A DNA stretch of 43,146 nt, taken from an uncultured Oscillospiraceae bacterium. GTDB taxonomy: Bacteria; Bacillota; Clostridia; Oscillospirales; Acutalibacteraceae. Under the pieces are notes generated by a model. The model did not search any database. It was not told where the DNA came from and saw nothing but the letters and a program-made list of their open reading frames with translations. Position numbers and translations under genes: made by a program. How positions within the stretch are numbered: the first letter of the stretch is position 1; every line of letters begins with the position of its first letter. The stretch is from NCBI GenBank assembly GCA_910588935.1, contig CAJUSM010000017.1:1-43146 (forward strand). Reading direction: 5' to 3'. Below are positions 33,241-42,253 of the stretch, piece after piece.

Positions 33241-33278
33241 ACGGTCTGTCTGGCGTTTCTTCCCAGACAGACCGTTTT
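33241..33278 (+). terminator. Intrinsic terminator of the GntR/ABC operon
   Basis: ACGGTCTGTCTGG (33241-33253) pairs perfectly with CCAGACAGACCGT (33263-33275), nine-base loop, then a T-run. The remaining 200 bases up to the next promoter are AT-rich and hold nothing that I can name. Confidence 0.9.
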
Positions 33279-33473
33279 CCATTTTACTAAAATAGGATGT
33301 ATGGCAGATGATCGTTCCACAATTTTGACATATTCCATTACTTTAATAGATATCAAATAAATTTTAATTAAGTTTTGCAGCCTTTTCACATCAAACTTCT
33401 CAATTGATATGCTTTTGCCCTTTTTCAATTCACAAAAATCCCTGTTTCTTTTTTTGCTCTAGGACAATTTCAA

Positions 33474-33502
33474 TTGACAAGGCTTTGGCTACGGATTATA
33501 AT
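33474..33502 (+). promoter_or_regulatory. Consensus promoter before the 608-aa glycosidase-like gene
   Basis: TTGACA (33474-33479), 17 bases, TATAAT (33497-33502): both hexamers are perfect. It leaves a leader of about 95 bases; no folded structure was seen in it. Confidence 0.92.
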
Positions 33503-33602
33503 ATATGTACGAAAAGTATACTGAAAAATGCGGCTGCATGTCGCTAAAACAGAAAGCTAAAGAAATCGCAGTGTTTTAACTAAACAAAGGAATAACATCG
33601 CC

Positions 33603-35429
33603 ATGAAAAACCCGTGTATCCCTTCCCTTGTTCCAGACGCCTTTGTCTCAGTGGGAGAAAAGACTTGGCGCTTTGATAACAACTTTCCGCCTAAGCTCCT
33701 ACTAGAAAACGGCTGTGAGATTCTCTTCAACACTGCCGGAAATATCACTGTCACCCCAATCCATAACGGTTTGGGTACAGGGCAAAGCGTGCTTTATGAA
33801 GATTTTCCAGGGCATAAAGGCTTGGCCTTTGAAACCCGAACACTAATCCAGGCTTCTACTGGTTTTGTCGATTGCAGTTTTGTCCCTTTAAACATGGCGG
33901 ACCTGCCGGTCCAAGAAATCCTGTGGCCTCAGCCCCTGGCTGCCGATGGTCCAGATGACTATGCTGTGCTAAACACTATGCAAGGGCAGCTTCTGCCTAG
34001 CCATTGGCCGCGGGCAGTGGGAGAAAACCTTCCTTTTCATGGCCAGATGTGCTCTGAATCCGCATATATGCCCTGGTGGGGGGAGATCACTCCCAACGGA
34101 GGCTATCTTTGCTTTGTACGCCAGAGCTGGGACAGCGCTTATACCATTCATCACCCACCAGGAGGGCCTACTAGGCTATATATTCGGCATCTTCCCTCTC
34201 TAGGAAAATTTGGTTGTACCCGTACAATTACCTACTGCTTTGTACCTAGTGGCAGCGACTATGTGACGCTGTGCAGGTTATACAGAAGTATTGCAGACGA
34301 GGAAGGCATTCCCCGCACTTTAAAAGAAAAAGCCATTCAGAATCCCAACATAAAAAAGCTTGTTGGGTGCTGTGTAATGCACTGCGAGGGCAAAACCCAT
34401 GTACGCCCGGATTCCTACTACTATAATAATGACGAGCCAGAAAAAAATGACAGGCTTATCCCCTTCTCTCATTGGACAGAACGGGTAAAGCAGCTAAAGG
34501 CCTTGGGGATTGACCAGCTCTATCTCCATCTGGATGGCTGGGGTCAGCCGGGCTATGACAACCAACACCCTGACTATTTGCCGGCATGCAGAGAGGCCGG
34601 TGGCTGGGAAGGCTTAAAAGAGCTTTCAGATACCATGAAGGATTGCGGATATATGCTGGGCCTGCATGACCAGTATAGAGACTACTATCTGGATGCCTCC
34701 AGCTATGATCCGGATAACGCGGTAACAACCGCCAATGGTACCCTAATTCAGCTGGCACGCTGGGCAGGAGGAAAGCAAAATTTTCTTTGTGCCTCTTTGG
34801 CTTTTGACTATGTTCGGCGGAATTTTTCGGAGCTTTTTACCCAAGGGATCCATTTGGAGGGCGCATACTTAGATGTGTTTACCTGCAACGAGTTAGATGA
34901 GTGTGCAAATCCCCGCCATCCTATGACCCGCCGAGAGTGTATAGAAGCCAGAAACCGTTGCTTTCACTACTTAAACGCTCATGGCGTGGCCCCTTCCTCT
35001 GAAGAAGTCAACGAATGGGCAGTGGGCGCCCAGGTTTTCTGCCATTGGGCCCCATATATGGAGGACTGTGCCATTCCTGTGCCCTTATATAACCTTGTTT
35101 ACCATGACTGCGTCCTCATCCCCTGGATGATGCCAGCTGGCTGTTGGGGAATTCCAAAAGGCCAAACAGGCTTTCTTCACTGCCTGCTTAACGGCGGCAT
35201 GGCATACTTAGATGAGCATGCTGAAGGGGAAGCATTAGCTGAAAACATCCGCCAATGGCAGGTTGTACGAGAACTGCAGGACCACGTAGCCATGGAGCAA
35301 ATGGTAGAACATCGCTTTCTGGATTTGGACAGACTCCGCCAACAAACTCTCTTCTCAGACGGAACCCGGGTTACAGTGGACTTTGCGGCCAATACCTATG
35401 AGATTGCATATCCGCCAGAAAGCCTATGA
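33603..35429 (+). CDS. Predicted TIM-barrel glycoside hydrolase, GH101/GH129/DUF5696-like
   Basis: A 608-aa cytoplasmic protein (no signal peptide). The first 230 residues look like the beta-sandwich that precedes the barrel in alpha-N-acetylgalactosaminidase-type enzymes. The barrel begins near LVGCCVMHCEGK, with LYLHLDGWGQPGYDNQHPD and MLGLHDQYRDYYLDA as conserved-looking strands. Candidate catalytic residues are Asp424 (EGAYLDVF) and Glu467 or Glu468 (PSSEEVNEW); a D-to-E gap of about 43 residues fits, from memory, the retaining GH129 type. The family call is tentative and the substrate unknown. AAAGGAATAACATCGCC precedes the ATG. Confidence 0.55.
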   Translation: MKNPCIPSLVPDAFVSVGEKTWRFDNNFPPKLLLENGCEILFNTAGNITVTPIHNGLGTGQSVLYEDFPGHKGLAFETRTLIQASTGFVDCSFVPLNMADLPVQEILWPQPLAADGPDDYAVLNTMQGQLLPSHWPRAVGENLPFHGQMCSESAYMPWWGEITPNGGYLCFVRQSWDSAYTIHHPPGGPTRLYIRHLPSLGKFGCTRTITYCFVPSGSDYVTLCRLYRSIADEEGIPRTLKEKAIQNPNIKKLVGCCVMHCEGKTHVRPDSYYYNNDEPEKNDRLIPFSHWTERVKQLKALGIDQLYLHLDGWGQPGYDNQHPDYLPACREAGGWEGLKELSDTMKDCGYMLGLHDQYRDYYLDASSYDPDNAVTTANGTLIQLARWAGGKQNFLCASLAFDYVRRNFSELFTQGIHLEGAYLDVFTCNELDECANPRHPMTRRECIEARNRCFHYLNAHGVAPSSEEVNEWAVGAQVFCHWAPYMEDCAIPVPLYNLVYHDCVLIPWMMPAGCWGIPKGQTGFLHCLLNGGMAYLDEHAEGEALAENIRQWQVVRELQDHVAMEQMVEHRFLDLDRLRQQTLFSDGTRVTVDFAANTYEIAYPPESL

Positions 35430-35537
35430 TAGAACTTGCCCTGGCCCTTTTTCTATTTTGCAATTGCCAGCCTGGCTGAGTATTTCTGGGTGGGCTGGAC
35501 AGCCTTATATTTTCAACAAAAAATCAGGAGGAAAAAC

Positions 35538-36575
35538 ATGGCACAGCTTATGGACGCATTGGTAAAACCGGTAGCCGGACCAGGACTAGAACTCAGGCAG
35601 GTTCCTGTGCCGGAGCCAGGACCTGGACAGGTTCTCATTAAGGTACATAAAACCGCCATCTGCGGCACAGATGTACACATCTATAATTGGGATCCTTGGG
35701 CGCGGGAACACATTAAGCCTCCCATGGTAATTGGCCACGAGTATGTAGGCGAAGTAGCCAAGTTGGGCGCGGGTGTGGAAGGGCTGCATATTGGCCAGCG
35801 AGTCAGCGGCGAGGGGCATATTACCTGCGGTCGCTGCCGGAATTGCCACACCGGCAATATTCAGTGGTGTAAGGATACCCAGGGCGTAGGCGTGGATAGG
35901 GATGGCGCTTTTGCAGAATATGTTTGTATTCCACAGAGCAATGTAATCATTATTGACGAGAGCCTGCCTGAAGAGATTGTGGCCTTTTTCGACGCCTTTG
36001 GCAATGCCACGCACACAGCTCTTATGTGGGATCTGGTAGGCGAGGACGTTCTGATTACCGGAGCTGGTCCCATTGGCATTATTGCCGCGGGCGTCTGTAA
36101 ATATGCTGGGGCCCGCCGGGTGGTAATAACTGACGTGAATGACTACCGTTTAGGGTTGGCCAAAAAAATGGGGGCTGACGCTGCAGTGAATGTGAAAAGT
36201 GAAGACTTACCCAGCGTAATGAGCAAGCAGGGTCTAGTTGAAGGTTTTGACATTGGCTTGGAAATGAGCGGCAATGGGGCAGCCCTTACCCAAATGATCT
36301 CTGTGATGCGTAATGGCGGCAAAATCAGCCTGTTGGGCATTTCGAACGAGCCAGTGCCAATGAACATGAACGGCATCATTGGCAAGGGCCTTACACTGCA
36401 GGGCATTTACGGTCGAAAAATGGACAACTGGCATCAGATGTCCTATATGGTTCAAGGAGGCCTGGATCTTTCCCCCATTATCACCCACCGGTTCCACTAC
36501 ACTCAGTTTGAGGAAGGATTTGCGGCAATGAACAGCGGCCAATCGGGCAAGGTTATTTTAGACTGGACCAAATAA
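35538..36575 (+). CDS. tdh: L-threonine 3-dehydrogenase
   Basis: A 345-aa zinc-dependent dehydrogenase that oxidises L-threonine with NAD to 2-amino-3-ketobutyrate. The start at 35538 has AGGAGG seven bases upstream; an earlier in-frame ATG adds a hydrophobic tail foreign to the family. Catalytic zinc ligands are in ICGTDVHIYNWD and VIGHEYVGEV; four cysteines of CGRCRNCHTGNIQWC form the structural zinc site; the NAD motif is ITGAGPIGIIAAGVCKYAG. The product is unstable and is used by the next enzyme. A hairpin CCAGCC/GGCTGG lies in the 108-base leader (about 35468-35500). Confidence 0.93.
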   Translation: MAQLMDALVKPVAGPGLELRQVPVPEPGPGQVLIKVHKTAICGTDVHIYNWDPWAREHIKPPMVIGHEYVGEVAKLGAGVEGLHIGQRVSGEGHITCGRCRNCHTGNIQWCKDTQGVGVDRDGAFAEYVCIPQSNVIIIDESLPEEIVAFFDAFGNATHTALMWDLVGEDVLITGAGPIGIIAAGVCKYAGARRVVITDVNDYRLGLAKKMGADAAVNVKSEDLPSVMSKQGLVEGFDIGLEMSGNGAALTQMISVMRNGGKISLLGISNEPVPMNMNGIIGKGLTLQGIYGRKMDNWHQMSYMVQGGLDLSPIITHRFHYTQFEEGFAAMNSGQSGKVILDWTK

Positions 36576-36612
36576 GGCCTGATGCTGCAAAGTATATAAG
36601 GAGGTTAATGCT

Positions 36613-37800
36613 ATGAAACAGGCACTGGAAAAGTACAGAAAGGAACTGGACTCTATCCGGGAGGCCGGCACCTGGAAAAGCGAACGGGTTATTACAACCC
36701 CGCAGCGTTCTCGAATTGACACCACCCAGGCCAAGATGGTTGTGAATATGTGCGCCAACAATTACTTAGGCCTGTCCAATCATCCCGAGCTGATCGCCGC
36801 CGCCAAAGAGAGCTACGATAAATGGGGGTTTGGACTATCCTCGGTACGGTTTATCTGTGGTACCCAGGAAGTTCATAAAACATTGGAGCAGAAGCTGGCG
36901 GAATTTCTGGGAATGGCTGATGTTATCCTGTACTCCTCCTGTTTTGACGCCAATGGCGGTCTATTTGAAACTCTGCTGGGGCCCGAAGACGCCATAATCT
37001 CTGATGAACTGAACCATGCCTCAATTATAGACGGCGTCCGCCTATGCAAGGCAAAGCGTTTTCGATATAAAAACAATAATATGGAAGACTTGCGGACGCA
37101 GCTGGAGGCCGCCCAAGCTGCCGGCTGCCAGGTAAAGCTTATTGCCACAGATGGCGTTTTCTCCATGGATGGCTATATTGCCAATCTTCAGGGTATCTGC
37201 GACCTGGCAGACGAGTTTGGGGCCCTAGTTATGGTAGACGACAGCCATGCCGCTGGATTTATGGGCGATACCGGCCGAGGCACCCCGGAATTCTGTGGCG
37301 TGCAGGATCGGGTGGACATTATTACCGGCACCTTTGGCAAAGCTTTAGGCGGGGCCTCTGGCGGCTATACCGCCGCTCATCAGGAAATTGTGGATTTGCT
37401 TCGCCAACGGAGCCGCCCCTACCTATTCTCCAACACTTTAGCCCCTGCCGTATGCGCAGCCAGCATCAAAACTTTGGAGCTGCTCACTTCTTCCACCGCT
37501 TTGCGGGATAAGGTTCACCAGAATACCGCCTATTTTCGGGAAAAGTTAAGCCAGCTTGGGTTCGATGTGCTTCCGGGCAGTCATCCTATTGTTCCTGTTA
37601 TGCTTTATGACGCCAAGATTGCCGGGGAATTTGCTTCTCGGATGCTGGACAAAGGCGTTTATGTGGTGGGTTTTAGCTACCCAGTAGTACCCCAGGGCAA
37701 GGCACGCATCCGCACCCAGGTTTCTGCCGGCCATAGCCAAGAAGATTTAGACTTTGCGGTGGAGTGCTTTAAAGCTGTGAAGGAAGAGATGGGGATTTAG
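36613..37800 (+). CDS. kbl: Glycine C-acetyltransferase (2-amino-3-ketobutyrate CoA ligase)
   Basis: A 395-aa PLP-dependent alpha-oxoamine synthase that splits 2-amino-3-ketobutyrate with CoA into glycine and acetyl-CoA, completing threonine breakdown started by Tdh. Motifs: NYLGLSNHPELI, the substrate-binding SVRFICGT, VMVDDSHAAGFMG (PLP-binding Asp and His), and TGTFGKALGGASGGY with the Schiff-base lysine. AAGGAGG precedes the ATG, 37 bases after tdh; a terminator follows. Confidence 0.95.
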   Translation: MKQALEKYRKELDSIREAGTWKSERVITTPQRSRIDTTQAKMVVNMCANNYLGLSNHPELIAAAKESYDKWGFGLSSVRFICGTQEVHKTLEQKLAEFLGMADVILYSSCFDANGGLFETLLGPEDAIISDELNHASIIDGVRLCKAKRFRYKNNNMEDLRTQLEAAQAAGCQVKLIATDGVFSMDGYIANLQGICDLADEFGALVMVDDSHAAGFMGDTGRGTPEFCGVQDRVDIITGTFGKALGGASGGYTAAHQEIVDLLRQRSRPYLFSNTLAPAVCAASIKTLELLTSSTALRDKVHQNTAYFREKLSQLGFDVLPGSHPIVPVMLYDAKIAGEFASRMLDKGVYVVGFSYPVVPQGKARIRTQVSAGHSQEDLDFAVECFKAVKEEMGI

Positions 37801-37903
37801 GCCATTTCCTGAACAATGAAAAATACTAGTACGTGCATATCGCATTAAGGAAGCCTATGCATTCTTCTAACATTTTGGCCTATCTAACGGCATTTTGCAA
37901 ACA

Positions 37904-37938
37904 AAAGGCAGAAGTCCATTTTGGATGCTTCTGCCTTT
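37904..37938 (+). terminator. Intrinsic terminator after kbl
   Basis: AAAGGCAGAAG (37904-37914) pairs with CTTCTGCCTTT (37928-37938), with TCCA/TGGA extending it. A smaller GAGGCT/AGCCTC repeat lies at about 37950-37979. Confidence 0.75.
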
Positions 37939-38093
37939 CGTTATGGTGAGAGGCTCGGTTTTTTTAAACCCTCAGCCTCGAACCGCTTTGAACTTCAAAT
38001 AAGCCTCGCGCATAGGCCTCTTCTGGAAAATGACGCCTGGCTAATCAGGTTTCTCCTGCGCTGGGCTGCTAACAACAGAAAGTAGAAACTCTG

Positions 38094-38912
38094 TTATGCT
38101 TCTAGGAGACGCCACACCAGCTTCTGAAATTGGTCTGCGACTCGATCGGCGGTTTCCTGTACCTCTTGGTGGGACAGCGGTTCACCGCTAATTCCAGCTG
38201 CCATATTTGTAATACAGCTAATTCCTAGGATCTCCATGCCCATATGCCTTGCTGCCATTGCCTCGCAGGCTGTGCTCATGCCTACAGCTCCTGCACCCAA
38301 AAGCTGGAACATGCGGATTTCCTGGGGGGTTTCATAATTGGGGCCAGTAGTCTGCAGATAGACACCTTCCTTCAGCTTCATACCAAGCTCTGCCGCCGCT
38401 GCCTTAGCCTTTGCCTGCAGCCTAGATGAATAGATTTGGGACATATCGGGGAATCGAGCCCCCAGTGCTTCTTCATTGGGACCAATTAAAGGAGAGGGCA
38501 CGAAATTGGCAATTTGATCGGTAATCAGCATTAAATCCCCTGGTGAAAAGTCCTTATCTACCCCGCCGGCAGCATTGGTCAGCACCAATTCTTTGGCACC
38601 CAAGGCCCGGAGTACCCGAATGGGGAGCACCACATCCTCCATAGAATAGCCCTCATAGTAATGCACCCGGCCCTGCATTACAGCCACTGGTCTTTTCCCT
38701 ACATATCCAAAAATGAACCTCCCCTTGTGCCCCGGCACTGTAGAAACCGGGAACCCCCCTATTTGCGAGTAAGCCACCTCAGCGGCCAAACGCACCTTTT
38801 CCCCAAAACCGCCTAGGCCTGAGCCAAGCACCAGGGCCGTTTCCGGCACAAAGTCCGTAAACCTTCGAATATCCTTTACACAGTTTTCCACTCTGGCCCA
38901 AATAGCTCCCAT
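38094..38912 (-). CDS. punA: Purine nucleoside phosphorylase (inosine/guanosine type)
   Basis: A 272-aa trimeric-type PNP that converts purine nucleosides and phosphate to base and ribose 1-phosphate. Motifs: ALVLGSGLGGFG, VSTVPGHKGRFIFGY (phosphate binding), VAVMQGRVHYYEGY, LVLTNAAGGV (purine pocket) and the AVGMSTACEAMAARHMGM loop with GISCITNMAAGIS. GAGGGATCTAA precedes the ATG. It follows the enolase gene but has its own promoter; with the nucleoside hydrolase at 30146 it gives two routes of nucleoside salvage. Confidence 0.94.
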   Translation of the reverse strand: MGAIWARVENCVKDIRRFTDFVPETALVLGSGLGGFGEKVRLAAEVAYSQIGGFPVSTVPGHKGRFIFGYVGKRPVAVMQGRVHYYEGYSMEDVVLPIRVLRALGAKELVLTNAAGGVDKDFSPGDLMLITDQIANFVPSPLIGPNEEALGARFPDMSQIYSSRLQAKAKAAAAELGMKLKEGVYLQTTGPNYETPQEIRMFQLLGAGAVGMSTACEAMAARHMGMEILGISCITNMAAGISGEPLSHQEVQETADRVADQFQKLVWRLLEA

Positions 38913-38989
38913 TTAGATCCCTCTTCTTTCTTTAGGCGCCTTGCCCATAGTATTGTTTCCAGCTTTTCGCTGGCTATTTCTACAATACC

Positions 38990-39018
38990 ATCATAATGCA
39001 TTCCTCAATTTTTGTCAA
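38990..39018 (-). promoter_or_regulatory. Promoter of the PNP gene, overlapping the enolase stop codon
   Basis: On the minus strand TTGACA (39018-39013), 17 bases, TATGAT (38995-38990). The -35 box contains the TGA stop of enolase. A small CCAGC/GCTGG hairpin lies in the leader. Confidence 0.85.
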
Positions 39019-40241
39019 CACTCCTCTATTCTGAGCAGCCGGTTATATTTTGCAACCCGTTCAGTCCGGCATGGCGCCCCAGTTTTAATTTGTCCGGCAT
39101 TTACGGCTACCGCCAAATCGGCAATAAAGGTATCCTCTGTCTCCCCGGAGCGATGGGATATAATGGTATTGTAGCCACTGCGCCTGGCTAAATCAATCGC
39201 CTGAAGGGTTTCGGTCAGTGTACCAATTTGGTTAGGCTTAATAAGAATGGCATTGCCGGCATGGCGATCAATGCCCTGCTGTAGGCGCTCAATATTGGTG
39301 ACAAATAAGTCGTCCCCCACCAGCTGTACTTTTTGGCCAATTCGTCCTGTAAGTTCTGTCCAGCTTTTAAAATCCTCCTCTCCTAAGGGATCCTCAATTG
39401 AAATAATCGGATACTTGGCGGCCAAGCCTTCCCAGTATTCAATTAAGTCTTCCGGATCCAAGGTCTTTCCCCGCTTGGGCAGATGGTACTTGCCCTCTTG
39501 GGCCCATTCGCTCCCCGCTGCATCCAGGGCCAACTGTACCCGGCCGGAGTAACCAGCTTTTTCAATAGCGGCCAGAACTTCTTCAATTGCCTCCTCATCG
39601 CTGTTCAGATCAGGTGCAAAACCGCCCTCGTCTCCTACGCCAGTAGAGAGCCCCTTCGCCTTTAGTTGGGCCCCTAAGGCGTGGTAGATCTCGCTACACC
39701 AGCGCAGGCCCTCACGGAAATTCTCAGCACCGCTAGGGACAATCATAAACTCCTGAATGTCGATATTATTGCTGGCATGTGCACCGCCATTGAGAATATT
39801 CATCATGGGTACTGGCAGCTTATAGGCTGCCGCGCCTCCCAAAAAGCGATAAAGGGGCATTCGGTAATGGGCAGCAATGGCCCGGGCACAGGCCAAGGAC
39901 ACCGCAAGTGTGGCATTCGCTCCCAGATGGGCTTTATTTGGCGTGCCGTCCAGCTTTTTCAGAACATTGTCTACTTCCCGCACGGTAAGGCAGTGGAGCT
40001 TCTCCAAGGCCGGAGAGATAATCTCGTTTACATTGCGTACCGCCTTAAGCACACCCTTTCCCCCATAGCGGCGGTCATCGCCATCTCGGAGCTCTACGGC
40101 CTCAAACTTACCCGTAGACGCTCCAGAGGGCGACGCCGCGGTACCCATTGTACCATCTGAAAGCTGAACCGTGGCGCTGACTGTGGGGTTTCCCCGTGAA
40201 TCCAGTATCTCACACCCGTAAACCTTTTGAATCTTTACCAT
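39015..40241 (-). CDS. eno: Enolase
   Basis: A 408-aa glycolytic enzyme that dehydrates 2-phosphoglycerate to phosphoenolpyruvate. Hallmarks: EILDSRGNPTV, APSGASTG-like loop (SPSGASTGKFEAVELRDGD), IQEFMIVPSGA, the catalytic GDEGGFAP, the magnesium ligands in LALDAAGSE, SIEDPL and LVGDDLF, the proton-accepting lysine of ILIKPNQIG and ISHRSGETED. It ends shortly after RVAKYNRLLRIEE, about 20 residues short of the usual C-terminus but with all active-site residues. The start at 40241 follows AAAGGCGGG; upstream in-frame ATGs lack this. Confidence 0.96.
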   Translation of the reverse strand: MVKIQKVYGCEILDSRGNPTVSATVQLSDGTMGTAASPSGASTGKFEAVELRDGDDRRYGGKGVLKAVRNVNEIISPALEKLHCLTVREVDNVLKKLDGTPNKAHLGANATLAVSLACARAIAAHYRMPLYRFLGGAAAYKLPVPMMNILNGGAHASNNIDIQEFMIVPSGAENFREGLRWCSEIYHALGAQLKAKGLSTGVGDEGGFAPDLNSDEEAIEEVLAAIEKAGYSGRVQLALDAAGSEWAQEGKYHLPKRGKTLDPEDLIEYWEGLAAKYPIISIEDPLGEEDFKSWTELTGRIGQKVQLVGDDLFVTNIERLQQGIDRHAGNAILIKPNQIGTLTETLQAIDLARRSGYNTIISHRSGETEDTFIADLAVAVNAGQIKTGAPCRTERVAKYNRLLRIEEC

Positions 40242-40693
40242 TGTTTTCCCGCCTTTCATTTTTTTCGTATCTGTATTATTCCGCATTCTGAAAGGGTTTA
40301 AACGGAACTTTCCTGTAGCTTTTCAGAAATCCTTACAGAAAAAGCATAAACCTATGTGTCCCTTCCCCTCGCCTTGATTTGTTCACATTTGCTCACTACA
40401 AATAAGATAAAATTGAAACAATGAAAAAAACTCGCCATTCTCCCTCTTGTTTCTGCAAAGACCCACAAGCTTTTTTTGGGGATTGCAGCAGAGTATTTTT
40501 GATAAATTTGCGCCGCGTTTTACAGCAATTTTTCCCTGCTGTTTTATATAACAGACTTTAGTTCTCGGTTTTCTGGCCTTTCTGGCCTTACCAGCGTATC
40601 CATTCTCGCCCCCACGCAAGCAGGTTTTTGCTTTACATTTCTGGCAGCTAAGCCCACAAGGCTTTGCAAGAACATAGAAAAGAGGTTAGTATT
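40242..40693. other. Intergenic region between divergent enolase and serine hydrolase genes
   Basis: A 452-base AT-rich spacer with no supported gene. No consensus promoter was found for either side; TTTACA near 40521 with TTTATA 18 bases later is a weak candidate for the plus strand. Two short hairpins (CAGCA/TGCTG near 40526, AGCCC/GGCT near 40650) and a repeated CTTTCTGGCCTT-type motif near 40570 were noted. Confidence 0.3.
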
Positions 40694-42211
40694 ATGAACT
40701 TCCCCCGTGTTACCCCTGAATCTGTAGGTATTCCTTCCTCGGCCATTACCGCAATGCTGGACGAGCTCTACCGGCAGGGGATTGAAATGCACGCTTTCAT
40801 GCTCCTCCGCCATGGCAGAGTCTGTGCTGAAGGGAGTTGGGCTCCATACAGGCCAGATGTGCCTCACATCATGTTCTCCTTCAGCAAGAGTTTAACCTCT
40901 ACCGCCATTGGTTTCGCGGTGCAGGAAGGTCTGCTCTCCCTTGACGACCGGCTGGTCGACCTTTTCCCAGAGGAGACTCCTGAAAACCCCTGTGAGAATC
41001 TGCAAAAGTGCCAGGTCCGCCATCTGCTGATGATGGGCTGTGGCCATGAAACAGAAATTGACTGGAACGGAGACTGGATTCGAAATTTTCTCCACCAGCC
41101 TTTTGTTTACGAACCTGGCAGCCATTTCCTCTACAACACCGCGGGCACTAACCTGCTCAGCGCGATTCTTACCAAGGTTAGCGGCATGTCTCTTACCCAA
41201 TTCCTTAAGCCTAGACTGCTGGAACCTCTAGGCATGGCGGATATCCACTGCCAGACTCTTCCCGGCGGCATAGAAATGGGCGGGGCCGGCATGTTCCTTA
41301 CCATTGAGGATATGGCCAGGTTTGTCCAGTTTGTAGCAAACCAGGGCAGTTGGGAAGGCAAGCAGCTGCTGAACTCAGAATGGTTTGCCATGGCCACTTC
41401 TAAACAGATAGAAAACGCTGGGGCCGGATGGGGCGGCGACCCGGATTGGCAGGCAGGATATTGTTTCCAGTTTTGGCGCTGCACACCAGACGGGGTGTTT
41501 CGAGGCGATGGCGCATATGGCCAGTATGGCATTGTGATGACAAAAGAAGACAGTGTGTTGGTTATCCATTCAGCTTCCATGCGCCTGCAGGCTGTACTTG
41601 CAGCGGTATGGGAAAAGCTGCTGTCTGCCATAGGCTCTCAGCCCCTGGCAGAGGATCACAGAAATTATCATATACTTGAAAACCGACTGAAACACCTAGA
41701 GCTGAATCCCATGCTGAGTATGCGCAATCCCGGCGCTGAGGCCTCGCTAAACGGAGCAATCTACTTACCAGACAAGAACCTGCCTGGAATTGTGGATATA
41801 GTAGCAGGCGCTGGCAGCTTTGAGCCTCAAGGAGGCCGATTGGAAAGCTTGGGTTTCCGTTTTGAAGGACATAGAGCCCAAATGCTCTGTGTTCAGGATG
41901 GCAAAGAAATCTCTATTGACCTGGGTATGGAAGGCCATTATACCACAACAGAAATTCAGGGCGTACCATTCGGGGTTAACGCCTGCTGGCGAGAAAAAGA
42001 CGTACTGGAGGTTTGGCTGCGAAATACCAGAATGGCTACAGGGCGGCGGTTGCTGTTCCGGTTTGCTGGCAGTAATTTGGAAATTACTGGCCAGTCTACC
42101 ATTCCAGAAGCCCATGGCCTGGGCCAGTTAGAGTTGCCTGTGCTGCGGTTTACGCTGCAGGAGGGCGAGATCAGCACGAAAACCCGGATGTATTGGGAAG
42201 TAAACGGCTAA
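40694..42211 (+). CDS. Beta-lactamase-fold serine hydrolase
   Basis: A 505-aa protein of the COG1680/class C beta-lactamase-like group (esterase, D-aminopeptidase or transpeptidase-like). The active-site serine and lysine are in the SxxK motif S62-F-S-K65 (MFSFSKSLTSTA), the second motif is LYNTAGTNLLSAI, and the third region FRGDGAYGQYGIV resembles the family HxG-equivalent turn. The C-terminal 170 residues are a separate beta-rich domain. No signal peptide or lipobox, so it is probably cytoplasmic. The start at 40694 has AAAAGAGG upstream. Substrate unknown. Confidence 0.88.
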   Translation: MNFPRVTPESVGIPSSAITAMLDELYRQGIEMHAFMLLRHGRVCAEGSWAPYRPDVPHIMFSFSKSLTSTAIGFAVQEGLLSLDDRLVDLFPEETPENPCENLQKCQVRHLLMMGCGHETEIDWNGDWIRNFLHQPFVYEPGSHFLYNTAGTNLLSAILTKVSGMSLTQFLKPRLLEPLGMADIHCQTLPGGIEMGGAGMFLTIEDMARFVQFVANQGSWEGKQLLNSEWFAMATSKQIENAGAGWGGDPDWQAGYCFQFWRCTPDGVFRGDGAYGQYGIVMTKEDSVLVIHSASMRLQAVLAAVWEKLLSAIGSQPLAEDHRNYHILENRLKHLELNPMLSMRNPGAEASLNGAIYLPDKNLPGIVDIVAGAGSFEPQGGRLESLGFRFEGHRAQMLCVQDGKEISIDLGMEGHYTTTEIQGVPFGVNACWREKDVLEVWLRNTRMATGRRLLFRFAGSNLEITGQSTIPEAHGLGQLELPVLRFTLQEGEISTKTRMYWEVNG

Positions 42212-42212
42212 A

Positions 42213-42246
42213 AACAAAAGAGAGCCTATCCAGGCTCTCTTTTGTT
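42213..42246. terminator. Bidirectional terminator between convergent genes
   Basis: AACAAAAGAGAGCCT (42213-42227) pairs with AGGCTCTCTTTTGTT (42232-42246) around a four-base loop, with A-runs on one side and T-runs on the other, serving both the serine hydrolase and the hypothetical gene. Confidence 0.9.
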
Positions 42247-42253
42247 CGAATTC

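Noticed and set aside
35430..35537. Glycine or T-box riboswitch before tdh
   Set aside because: A CCAGCC/GGCTGG hairpin exists, but none of the conserved glycine-riboswitch or T-box sequences are seen.
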